19,872 nucleotides of DNA from DATJPY01 sp035506135. GTDB taxonomy: Bacteria; Myxococcota_A; UBA9160; PR03. The notes under the pieces were generated by a model. That model was not told where the DNA came from. It saw nothing but the letters and a program-made list of their open reading frames with translations, and did not search any database. Both the position numbers and the translations under genes were made by a program. Shown here piece by piece: positions 1 to 5,172 of this stretch. How positions within the stretch are numbered: position 1 is the stretch's first letter; each line of letters opens with the position of its first letter. The stretch is from the NCBI GenBank assembly GCA_035506135.1, contig DATJPY010000120.1, positions 1 to 19,872 on the forward strand, read 5' to 3'.

Positions 1-141
1 GAACGGCACAAAGTCCGCCAGCCCCTTCTTCGCCTGTCGCTGCGTGATCGCCGCCGTCAACGTCGTCTTCCCGTGGTCCACGTGCCCAATCGTCCCCACG
101 TTCACGTGCGGCTTCGTCCGCTCGAACTTCGCCTTGGCCAT
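1..141 (-). CDS. tuf: Translation elongation factor Tu, N-terminal part (cut by window edge)
   Basis: The 47 visible residues begin MAKAKFERTKPHVNVGTIGH and contain the GTP-binding P-loop GHVDHGKT, the signature start of EF-Tu, the GTPase that brings aminoacyl-tRNA to the ribosome. The rest of the gene lies beyond the left edge. The ATG at 141 is preceded by a strong ribosome binding site (GGAGGAG, 157-151, 9 bases away). It is the last visible member of a Thr-Tyr-Gly-Thr tRNA cluster on the same strand, the arrangement known from the tufB locus of proteobacteria, so it is probably co-transcribed with these tRNAs from the promoter near 877-904. What the sequence shows is the N-terminus and its context; whether a second tuf copy exists cannot be seen. 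Confidence 0.96.
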   Translation of the reverse strand, partial: MAKAKFERTKPHVNVGTIGHVDHGKTTLTAAITQRQAKKGLADFVPF

Positions 142-171
142 CCGATCACTCTCCTCCGAGAAGCGGTGGGT

Positions 172-247
172 TGGAGCCCACGAGCGGGATTGAACCGCTG
201 ACCTCGTCCTTACCAAGGACGTGCTCTACCAACTGAGCTACGTGGGC
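172..247 (-). tRNA. thrT: tRNA-Thr (anticodon GGU)
   Basis: The 76-nt cloverleaf has acceptor stem GCCCACG/CGTGGGC, an anticodon loop UUGGUAA giving anticodon GGU, and a T-arm with GGTTCAATC. The 3' CCA is encoded. It is the last tRNA before tuf, the same position as the GGU threonine tRNA in the E. coli tufB operon. Confidence 0.96.
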
Positions 248-302
248 CTCGCCGCTCGTGCTTCGGGCGCGAATGCTCGCGGAGCCGTCGAGCCCGACAC
301 GC

Positions 303-378
303 TGGAGCGGGAAACGGGATTCGAACCCGCGACCCCGAACTTGGAAGGCTCGTGCTCTACCAGCTGAGCTATTCCCGC
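303..378 (-). tRNA. glyT: tRNA-Gly (anticodon UCC)
   Basis: The 76-nt cloverleaf has acceptor stem GCGGGAA/TTCCCGC, an anticodon loop CUUCCAA giving UCC, the T-loop sequence GGTTCGAATCC and an encoded CCA. It is the third tRNA of the tuf operon, between Tyr and Thr(GGU), as in E. coli. Confidence 0.96.
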
Positions 379-435
379 CCGTGAAAACCGTCCGCCCGTC
401 CTCGCTGCCGTCTTCCCTCTCCGACCCGACGCCGC

Positions 436-491
436 CATCTCCGACCCCACCATCTCCGACCCCGTGGCCCGCCAACCCCGTGGCCCGCTGG
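436..491. repeat. Two short tandem duplications in the tRNA-Tyr/tRNA-Gly spacer
   Basis: Within the 123-nt spacer a 15-bp unit beginning CATCTCCGACCCC occurs twice in a row (436-450, 451-465). A 16-bp unit beginning CCCCGTGGCCCGC follows and also occurs twice (460-475, 476-491). Both pairs are nearly exact, which points to recent slippage. No gene is supported here; the rest of the spacer shows nothing recognisable. Confidence 0.7.
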
Positions 492-501
492 GCTCGCACG
501 A

Positions 502-587
502 TGGTGGAGAGGGGAGGATTCGAACCTCCGAAGGAATGATCCAGCAGATTTACAGTCTGCCCCGTTTGGCCGCTTCGGTACCTCTCC
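502..587 (-). tRNA. tyrU: tRNA-Tyr (anticodon GUA)
   Basis: The 86-nt class II tRNA has acceptor stem GGAGAGG/CCTCTCC, an anticodon stem-loop with anticodon GUA, a long variable arm and an encoded CCA. It is the second tRNA of the tuf operon. The region just upstream on the transcribed strand is unusually hairpin-rich (590-683). Confidence 0.96.
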
Positions 588-589
588 GG

Positions 590-683
590 TCCGCCCGAGG
601 GCGGATGCGCGAAAAAGGCGCATGGCAACCCCCGCCCCTTCCGCACGCCGCGTTGCGCCGTGCGGACACTCTTCGGGGTTGCC
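590..683 (-). other. Three back-to-back hairpins in the tRNA-Thr/tRNA-Tyr spacer
   Basis: The spacer holds three adjacent inverted repeats. The first is TCCGCCC/GGGCGGA (590-596 with 599-605). The second is ATGCGC/GCGCAT (605-610 with 618-623) around a GAAAAAG loop. The third is a perfect 9-bp outer stem, GGCAACCCC/GGGGTTGCC (624-632 with 675-683), enclosing an inner 7-bp stem CCGCACG/CGTGCGG (641-647 with 659-665). On the transcribed minus strand a TTTTT run follows the large hairpin, so it could act as an attenuator or terminator, or the whole could guide tRNA processing. The function is inference. Confidence 0.55.
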
Positions 684-781
684 TGGATGCTCTCTTTGTC
701 GATTCGACGCCGCGCGCCCGCCGGAATCTGGCCGCCCAGCTCCGCCCAACTCCAAGAAGCCCGGACCTCGCAACCGGATCT

Positions 782-857
782 TGGAGCTGGCGAGGGGACT
801 CGAACCCTTAACCTGCGGATTACAAATCCGCCGCTCTAGCCGTTGAGCTACGCCAGC
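782..857 (-). tRNA. thrU: tRNA-Thr (anticodon UGU)
   Basis: The 76-nt cloverleaf has acceptor stem GCUGGCG/CGCCAGC, an anticodon loop UUUGUAA giving UGU, a T-arm with GGTTCGAGTCC and an encoded CCA. It is the first gene of the tRNA-tuf operon, directly behind the promoter at 877-904. A 194-nt spacer separates it from tRNA-Tyr. Confidence 0.96.
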
Positions 858-876
858 CCGGCTTGGCGATCGGCGG

Positions 877-904
877 ACTATAGCCGACGTGAACCCGCCG
901 GCAA
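877..904 (-). promoter_or_regulatory. Promoter of the tRNA-tuf operon
   Basis: On the minus strand a -35 box TTGCCG (904-899) and a -10 box TATAGT (882-877) are separated by 16 bases. They lie about 20 bases before the tRNA-Thr(UGU) 5' end and just after the rlmB stop. The match to a housekeeping sigma-70-type promoter is good; the assignment is by sequence only. Confidence 0.65.
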
Positions 905-917
905 CATCGCGGGCAAG

Positions 918-1700
918 CTACGGAGCCGCGGGGACTCGGCTTCTTCGCCGCCATTCGAAGAGGAAGACGGCGGCGGCGGTGGCGACGTTGAGCGAGGCGA
1001 CCGCGCCAGCCATCGGGATGCGGAACGAGACGTCGATCGTGTCCCGGACGCCCGGGCGGAGCCCGCGACCCTCCGCGCCGAGCACCAGCACCATGCGGCG
1101 GTCGAAGAGGCGCGCAGGCGCCTCGAACAGGTCCTGGCCGGCGCGCGGGTCGCCGCCGTGGATCCAGAACCCCTGGGATTTCAGCTGGTTCAGCGCGCGG
1201 GCCAGGTTCGTGACGCGGGCGACGGGAAGATGCTCGAGCGCCCCGGCGCTGGCGCGCGCCGCCGCCGCGCTGAGCGGCGCGGAGTGGCGCTCCGGCACGA
1301 GGGCGCCGTGCACGCCAGCCGCGTCCGCCACCCGCAGCAGCGCGCCGAGGTTCTGCGGATCCTCCACGCCGTCGAGCGCCAGCAGCCAGCAGGGCTCGTC
1401 CCGTGCCGGAACCAGCTCGGGGAGGCTCGGACAGCGGAGCGGGCCGACCTCGAGCAGGACGCCCTGATGCGGCATCCCGCGCGGCGCCTCCCGGTCGAAG
1501 CGCACCGCCGGGACCTCCTCGGCGGGGACGCCCGCCGCTCGGGCGCGGGCCACGATGTCGACCAGCTCGGGCCCGGGCGGCCGGCCGCCGCTCTCGCGAA
1601 GCCGCAGCCGGTGGAGCGGCCGCCGGCCTGCGCGAAGAGCCTCTCGAACGGGATGGATGCCGACCAGCACCTCGCGCTCCGCCGGCCGTCTCGGTCGCAA
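918..1700 (-). CDS. rlmB: RlmB/TrmH-family 23S rRNA (guanosine-2'-O)-methyltransferase
   Basis: The 260-residue protein has the SpoU/TrmH (SPOUT) architecture. An N-terminal substrate-binding domain carries the GIHPVREAL start typical of RlmB. The knotted methyltransferase domain follows with its three motifs: NLGALLRVADAAGVHG, LVLGAEGRGL, and IPMAGAVASLNVATAAAV near the C-terminus. The family uses S-adenosylmethionine to 2'-O-methylate a guanosine of 23S rRNA (G2251 in E. coli). The first start is a TTG at 1700 with GGGAG four bases upstream; a GTG at 1670 is an alternative that would remove ten residues. It lies 42 bases behind the DUF4388 gene on the same strand, and 13 bases separate its stop from the tRNA-operon promoter. 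A related tRNA or rRNA target cannot be excluded. Confidence 0.88.
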   Translation of the reverse strand: MRPRRPAEREVLVGIHPVREALRAGRRPLHRLRLRESGGRPPGPELVDIVARARAAGVPAEEVPAVRFDREAPRGMPHQGVLLEVGPLRCPSLPELVPARDEPCWLLALDGVEDPQNLGALLRVADAAGVHGALVPERHSAPLSAAAARASAGALEHLPVARVTNLARALNQLKSQGFWIHGGDPRAGQDLFEAPARLFDRRMVLVLGAEGRGLRPGVRDTIDVSFRIPMAGAVASLNVATAAAVFLFEWRRRSRVPAAP

Positions 1701-1742
1701 GCGACTCCCGCCTCCGCGACGCGGCGCGCCTCGGCGCGTCGG

Positions 1743-3050
1743 TCAGGCGGCGAGCAATCTAGCGCGGAGCGGCGCGATCGAATCGAGCACCGTGTCGGGG
1801 TCGCCGATGCGAGGGTGGTTCTTGACCTCGAACTCGAGGTAGTCGATCAGCGCGCCGAGCGCCTCGCGCACGTCCTGGCTGCGCTCACCTGCGAGCGCGA
1901 GGGCTCGCTCGATCAAGAGGTCCGGATCGAGGACCCCTCCCGGCCCCGGGCGCACCCCGGCGAGCAGACCCGGGAAGCGCGAGGCGACCTCCTCGACCGC
2001 GCCTGCGAAGCGCTCCGGCAGATGCTCGGGACCCTCCACCGCCGCGATCGCGGCCGCCAGCTCGCCGAGCAGCTTCACCGCGTCGTGGACGTACGCGCGC
2101 AGGCGCTCGGCCGGATCGTCGCGGCGCACGCGCTGCGTCAGGTCGGGATCCTCCGACGCCCGTCGGATCCGCACGGCGCCCGCCTTGTGCAGGAGCTGGA
2201 GCGCGCGCGCGGCGGTCGGCGCGTCGAGGCCGATGCGGCGGCACAGCGAGGGGAACGCCGACTCGTGCGCCAGCGCATCGAACAGGAGCCGCTCGCCGCC
2301 GGCCAGCATCTCGCGCTTGGCGGCGACCGGCTCGATGCGGACGCGCGGGTCGCAGAGGGCGCCGACGAAGCGACGCAGCTCGTCTCGCCAGCTCATCCCC
2401 TCGAGGATCAGCCGCTGCGTCGGGAGCGCGAGTCGCACCACGTTGTCGGGCTGCACCTCGCCGTCCCAGAAGTAGACGCGACCGGCGGCGTACGAGAACA
2501 GCGACCGCACGATCTCCTCGACCTGGCGCTGCAGCCCGCCCCACAGCTCGCGCGGCGACAGGAATCCGCGCTCGACGAGCGCCTTGCCGAAGCGCTCGCT
2601 GCGCCGGTGGCCGCGCTCCGTCTCGCGGAGCTCCTCGAGCGTGATCACGCCCGCGCGCACGAGCGAGTGCCCGAGGCGATCGATGCGCTGGTTCGACGCC
2701 GCGAACACCACCTCGCCGCGATGGAGCCAGATCCACTTGGCGTGGTCCTCGTGCTGGAAGAGCAGGAGGCCCGACTTGCCGGCCGCGTGCACCCAGCCGA
2801 TCACGTCGGGCAGCGGGAAGACGCGCACGTCGACGGCCAGGCCGAGCCGCCGGTCGCTCGGCAGCGCCGGCTCGTGCCCGCGTACCCGCTCGCCGGATTC
2901 GGCCTCCGAGCGGCGCTCGAGCAGCAGCACCCGCGTCCCCGCGTCGCGGACGAAGACCGCCTCGTGCGGCGCGATCCCGAGAGCCGCGCGCGCGTCGGCG
3001 CCGAGATCGAGCTCGTCGCCGCGTGCGTCTCCGACCCCACGCTCCCGCAT
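1743..3050 (-). CDS. DUF4388 (PatA-like) protein, possible signalling regulator
   Basis: This 435-residue protein carries a DUF4388-type region at about residues 80-230. It begins near IGWVHAAGKSGLLLF, includes WLHRGEVVFAASN, and ends after a segment of the kind FSYAAGRVYFWDGE. That arrangement is shared by bacterial proteins linked to gliding and signalling. Residues about 15-45 resemble a short AbrB-like beta hairpin (ALGIAPHEAVFVRDAGTRVL), a weak call. A segment near 255-310 could be a winged helix, and the C-terminal part is mostly helical. There is no signal peptide or membrane span, so it is probably cytoplasmic. The reading frame is open to 3701, but the ATG at 3050 has a ribosome binding site (GGGGAGG) and the conserved part starts after it. 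A PilZ gene diverges from it. The exact role is unknown. Confidence 0.7.
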   Translation of the reverse strand: MRERGVGDARGDELDLGADARAALGIAPHEAVFVRDAGTRVLLLERRSEAESGERVRGHEPALPSDRRLGLAVDVRVFPLPDVIGWVHAAGKSGLLLFQHEDHAKWIWLHRGEVVFAASNQRIDRLGHSLVRAGVITLEELRETERGHRRSERFGKALVERGFLSPRELWGGLQRQVEEIVRSLFSYAAGRVYFWDGEVQPDNVVRLALPTQRLILEGMSWRDELRRFVGALCDPRVRIEPVAAKREMLAGGERLLFDALAHESAFPSLCRRIGLDAPTAARALQLLHKAGAVRIRRASEDPDLTQRVRRDDPAERLRAYVHDAVKLLGELAAAIAAVEGPEHLPERFAGAVEEVASRFPGLLAGVRPGPGGVLDPDLLIERALALAGERSQDVREALGALIDYLEFEVKNHPRIGDPDTVLDSIAPLRARLLAA

Positions 3051-3221
3051 TCCGCCTCCCCAGCCCGGATCCCTGTTCGACGCCGCGGCCGGAGGCCTTG
3101 AGGAGGCGGGGCGGCACGGACCCGGGCGGCCGCGCCCGCGGCGCGGCGCGGGCTTCGGCCGCGCAGCTGCGCTCAAGCTGCCGGAGGGGCCCACCGATCC
3201 AGGCCTTTGGGAGGGCTCTCC
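3051..3221. promoter_or_regulatory. Divergent intergenic region with palindromes
   Basis: This 171-base region between the divergent DUF4388 and PilZ genes is extremely GC-rich. It contains a 7-bp hairpin GCCCGCG/CGCGGGC (3134-3140 with 3147-3153) and a perfect 12-bp palindrome GCGCAGCTGCGC (3161-3172). These are candidate operators for either gene. No convincing -10/-35 pair was found. Confidence 0.35.
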
Positions 3222-3626
3222 ATGTCGAACGACCGCGCGCGCAACCGGCGCCGCCATCGACGCGTCGGGATCGAGGCCTCGATCCGCCTGTCGACGATCG
3301 ACCCGGAGATCGATCCGTGGACGGGACGGCCCTTCTTCCGGGTCTGCGAGGAGCGCTGCGCCGATCTCTCCCGCGGCGGAGCGCGCGTGTGCACCCGCGA
3401 GCCGCTCGCACCGGGACGCCGCCTGCTGCTCGAGATGGAGCTCCCGGGCGGCACGATGTTCGAAGCGATCGGGCGCGTGGCGTGGTCGCGCCTCGACCGT
3501 CCCGGCGCCGGCTCTTCGGGCGGCGACGGTTCGGGCTACGGCATCGGCGTCGAGTTCCTCGGCGGAACACCCGATCACCTGGCGCGACTCGAGGGCTTCC
3601 TCGCCCAGCGCCCCGAGGCCGCGTAG
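3222..3626 (+). CDS. PilZ-domain protein (probable c-di-GMP receptor)
   Basis: This 134-residue protein is a single PilZ domain. The arginine-rich c-di-GMP-binding motif lies at the N-terminus (RRRHRR, residues 9-14, fitting RxxxR), and the second motif DLSRGG fits D/NxSxxG (D48, S50, G53). The C-terminal half gives the expected beta strands, including GIGVEFLG. PilZ domains bind cyclic di-GMP and pass the signal to motility, polysaccharide or transcription partners; with no partner domain here it must act in trans. The start is the ATG at 3222 with GGGAGGG six bases upstream; a TTG at 3207 would place the ribosome binding site inside the gene. A 9-bp hairpin follows the stop. Confidence 0.82.
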   Translation: MSNDRARNRRRHRRVGIEASIRLSTIDPEIDPWTGRPFFRVCEERCADLSRGGARVCTREPLAPGRRLLLEMELPGGTMFEAIGRVAWSRLDRPGAGSSGGDGSGYGIGVEFLGGTPDHLARLEGFLAQRPEAA

Positions 3627-3627
3627 A

Positions 3628-3651
3628 CGCGATTCCTCGACGGGAATCGCG
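3628..3651 (+). terminator. Hairpin after the PilZ gene
   Basis: A perfect 9-bp stem, CGCGATTCC (3628-3636) with GGAATCGCG (3643-3651), closes a six-base loop two bases after the PilZ stop codon. There is no T-run, so it would be an atypical terminator or a 3'-end stabilising hairpin. The position makes an end-of-transcript role likely. Confidence 0.55.
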
Positions 3652-3660
3652 AGAGAGTGC

Positions 3661-3690
3661 TTGATGCGCGCGTGCGGAAGCCGGTATCCT
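3661..3690 (+). promoter_or_regulatory. Promoter of the 100-residue unknown gene
   Basis: TTGATG (3661-3666) and TATCCT (3685-3690) are separated by 18 bases. The -10 box ends nine bases before the ATG at 3700 and there is no ribosome binding site between them, so the transcript would have almost no leader. Confidence 0.5.
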
Positions 3691-3699
3691 TCCTCCCCC

Positions 3700-4002
3700 A
3701 TGCGCCCGCCCGGCAGCTACAAGATCGCGAGCCGCAGCCGCGCCTTCGACGCGATGCTCGACCCGCAGCTCCGCGGCGCGCGGCGCGCGCGGCGCATCCT
3801 CGCCTCGCTCCGGGACGAGATCGTCGACGGCGGCGCGGGCGACGGCCTCCGCATCCGCCGCATCTTCTCGAGCCCGCGCGAGGTGTTCCGGCTCGAGCTC
3901 GAGCTGCCCGAGCTCGGCTACCAGCGCACGACCCTGCTCGGCCGCGAGGCGCTCGAGGAGCTGCTGGGCGCGGACGAGGTGCGCGCCCGCGTGCGATTCT
4001 GA
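3700..4002 (+). CDS. Small protein of unknown function (100 residues)
   Basis: I do not recognise this protein. It starts MRPPGSYKIASRSRAFDAML and is basic and helical at first. It ends with what looks like a strand-rich half containing IRRIFSSPREVFRLELELPE and a leucine- and glutamate-rich helix near the C-terminus. There is no signal peptide or membrane span. The composition of the reading frame (third positions nearly all G or C, sensible hydrophobic pattern) and the promoter-like sequence just upstream support a real gene. The frame is open far upstream inside neighbouring genes, so the ATG at 3700 was chosen because it follows the PilZ hairpin and the promoter. No ribosome binding site is present. 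Confidence 0.6.
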   Translation: MRPPGSYKIASRSRAFDAMLDPQLRGARRARRILASLRDEIVDGGAGDGLRIRRIFSSPREVFRLELELPELGYQRTTLLGREALEELLGADEVRARVRF

Positions 4003-4010
4003 TGGTGAGC

Positions 4011-4106
4011 TTCGCTCGGCTTCGCCTCGCTGCGCGATTGGGGCTTGCTGAGCTGCAGCGCGCCTGTTGACTTCGCTCGGCTCCGAAGGCTCCGCCTCGC
4101 TGCGCG
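4011..4106. repeat. Pair of intergenic repeats (TTCGCTCGGCT...CGCTGCGCG)
   Basis: The gap between the unknown gene and tRNA-Leu (4003-4132) holds two copies of a 26-bp sequence that starts TTCGCTCGGCT and ends CGCCTCGCTGCGCG (4011-4036 and 4072-4106). The second copy carries a 9-base insertion and one mismatch. Between them lies one copy of a TTGCTGAGCTG motif (4045-4064) related to sequences inside lipB and the E2 gene. No gene is supported here. Confidence 0.7.
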
Positions 4107-4124
4107 CGGCGCCTTCGGCGCCGC
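4106..4124 (-). terminator. Hairpin behind tRNA-Leu
   Basis: A perfect inverted repeat, GCGGCGCC/GGCGCCGC (8-bp stem, 3-base loop), lies eight bases past the 3' end of tRNA-Leu on its strand. It has no T-run. It is a plausible processing stop or terminator for the tRNA transcript, called on position only. Confidence 0.4.
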
Positions 4125-4132
4125 TTGCGGGG

Positions 4133-4215
4133 TGCCCGGGGCAGGACTCGAACCTGCACGGCCAGCGGCCAGGCGATTTTAAGTCGCCCGCGTCTACCCG
4201 TTCCGCCACCCGGGC
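4133..4215 (-). tRNA. tRNA-Leu (anticodon UAA)
   Basis: The class II tRNA has acceptor stem GCCCGGG/CCCGGGC, an anticodon loop CUUAAAA giving UAA, a long variable arm and the T-loop sequence GGTTCGAGTCC. The genome continues CCC after the discriminator A, so the CCA end is not encoded, unlike in the other five tRNAs of the window. The gene is single and faces away from the glycosyltransferase gene. Confidence 0.93.
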
Positions 4216-4225
4216 GCGAGGCCGC

Positions 4226-4231
4226 AGGATA
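4226..4231 (-). promoter_or_regulatory. -10 box of tRNA-Leu
   Basis: On the minus strand TATCCT lies ten bases before the tRNA-Leu 5' end. A TTCCGT 17 bases further upstream is a weak -35. The site overlaps the start region of the plus-strand glycosyltransferase gene, so the two transcription units share about 26 bases. Confidence 0.45.
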
Positions 4232-4241
4232 CCCTGATCGC

Positions 4242-5057
4242 ATGTTCCACGGAAACAAGATCGTGGTCGTGATGCCGGCCTACAACGCCGCGCGTACGCT
4301 GGAGCAGACCTACCGGGAGATCCCGCTCGATCTGGTCGACGAGGTGCTGGTGACCGACGACGCGAGCCGCGACGCCACCGCCGAGGTCGCGCGCAGCCTC
4401 GGCCTGCGCACGTTCGTGCATCCCGAGAACCGCGGCTACGGAGGCAACCAGAAGACCTGCTACACGGAGGCGCTGCGCCTCGGTGCCGACGTGGTCGTGA
4501 TGCTGCACCCCGACTACCAGTACACGCCCAAGCTGATCGCCGCGATGGTCGGGATGATCGTCGACGGCCCCTTCGACGTGGTGCTCGGCTCGCGTATCCT
4601 CGGCGGGCGCGCCCGCCTCGGCGGCATGCCGCTCTACAAGTACGTGTCGAACCGCTTCCTCACCGCCGCCCAGAACGCGCTCAGCGCGGCGAAGCTCTCC
4701 GAGTACCACACTGGCTACCGCGCCTTCTCGCGCGAGGTGCTGAAGACCATCCCGCTGCTCGAGAACTCGGACGACTTCGTCTTCGACAACCAGGTCCTGG
4801 CGCAGGTCATGCACTGGGGCTTCGAGATCGGCGAGGTGAGCTGTCCGGCGCTCTACTTCGAGGAGGCCTCGTCGATCAACTTCCGCCGCTCGATCACCTA
4901 CGGGATCGGCTGCCTCGTGACCGGGGCGCAGTACTTCCTGGAACGCCACGGCCTCGCGTCGTTCCCGATCTTCGCGTCGACGGGGCGCTGCATCGCGCTC
5001 GGAGCGGACGAAGCGGGGAGGACGTTGGAGGCCCGGGCGGGAATCGAACCCGCATAA
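4242..5057 (+). CDS. Family 2 glycosyltransferase
   Basis: The protein has 271 residues and a GT-A fold of family 2. The nucleotide-sugar-binding start VVVMPAYNAARTLEQTY is followed by the acidic VTDDASRDAT, then GYGGNQKTCY, then MLHPDYQYTP in the place of the usual DxD, and later TGYRAFSREVL. This resembles the enzymes that move sugar from a nucleotide donor to a lipid phosphate or growing glycan; the acceptor is unknown. No membrane anchor is clear. The ATG at 4242 has no ribosome binding site, but a TACCCT lies six bases upstream. The last ten codons (LEARAGIEPA and stop) are read antisense through the 3' half of tRNA-Cys, so the natural C-terminus has probably been replaced. It shares the neighbourhood with a sugar epimerase. 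Confidence 0.82.
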   Translation: MFHGNKIVVVMPAYNAARTLEQTYREIPLDLVDEVLVTDDASRDATAEVARSLGLRTFVHPENRGYGGNQKTCYTEALRLGADVVVMLHPDYQYTPKLIAAMVGMIVDGPFDVVLGSRILGGRARLGGMPLYKYVSNRFLTAAQNALSAAKLSEYHTGYRAFSREVLKTIPLLENSDDFVFDNQVLAQVMHWGFEIGEVSCPALYFEEASSINFRRSITYGIGCLVTGAQYFLERHGLASFPIFASTGRCIALGADEAGRTLEARAGIEPA

Positions 5058-5100
5058 ACGGATTTGCAGTCCGCTGGCTAAGCCATTCACCCACCGGGCC
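5026..5100 (-). tRNA. tRNA-Cys (anticodon GCA)
   Basis: The 75-nt cloverleaf has acceptor stem GGCCCGG/CCGGGCC, an anticodon loop CUGCAAA giving GCA, a T-arm with GGTTCGATTCC and an encoded CCA. The last 32 bases of the glycosyltransferase gene overlap its 3' part on the other strand. Its first 28 bases and its promoter recur at 6881-6950. Confidence 0.95.
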
Positions 5101-5113
5101 GTCGAAGCCGCGC

Positions 5114-5142
5114 ACCATAATCGATCCGCGGAGTTGCGTCGA
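5114..5142 (-). promoter_or_regulatory. Promoter of tRNA-Cys
   Basis: On the minus strand TCGACG (5142-5137) and TATGGT (5119-5114) are separated by 17 bases. The -10 box begins 14 bases upstream of the tRNA 5' end. The identical -35 box, spacing and distance occur in front of the tRNA-Cys remnant, which supports the call. Confidence 0.6.
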
Positions 5143-5172
5143 TCGGCCGAGGCGCACGAAGCCTCGAGCGCC

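Noticed and set aside
1403..1842. Two short plus-strand open frames opposite rlmB
   Set aside because: They have no ribosome binding site, no recognisable motifs and overlap a well-supported gene.
843..3101. Long plus-strand open frame (752 codons) opposite rlmB and the DUF4388 gene
   Set aside because: It is a shadow of the minus-strand genes in very GC-rich DNA: no family features, arginine-rich low-complexity translation, and it runs through a tRNA.
3207..3221. TTG start five codons upstream for the PilZ gene
   Set aside because: It would put the ribosome binding site inside the gene; ATG at 3222 is correctly spaced.
3051..3701. N-terminal extension of the DUF4388 protein to 652 residues
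   Set aside because: The extension would run antisense through the whole PilZ gene. The ATG at 3050 has its own ribosome binding site.
1885..4209. Minus-strand open frame of 774 codons reaching into tRNA-Leu
   Set aside because: It is an alternative frame of the DUF4388 gene and antisense to the PilZ gene, highly arginine-rich and without motifs.
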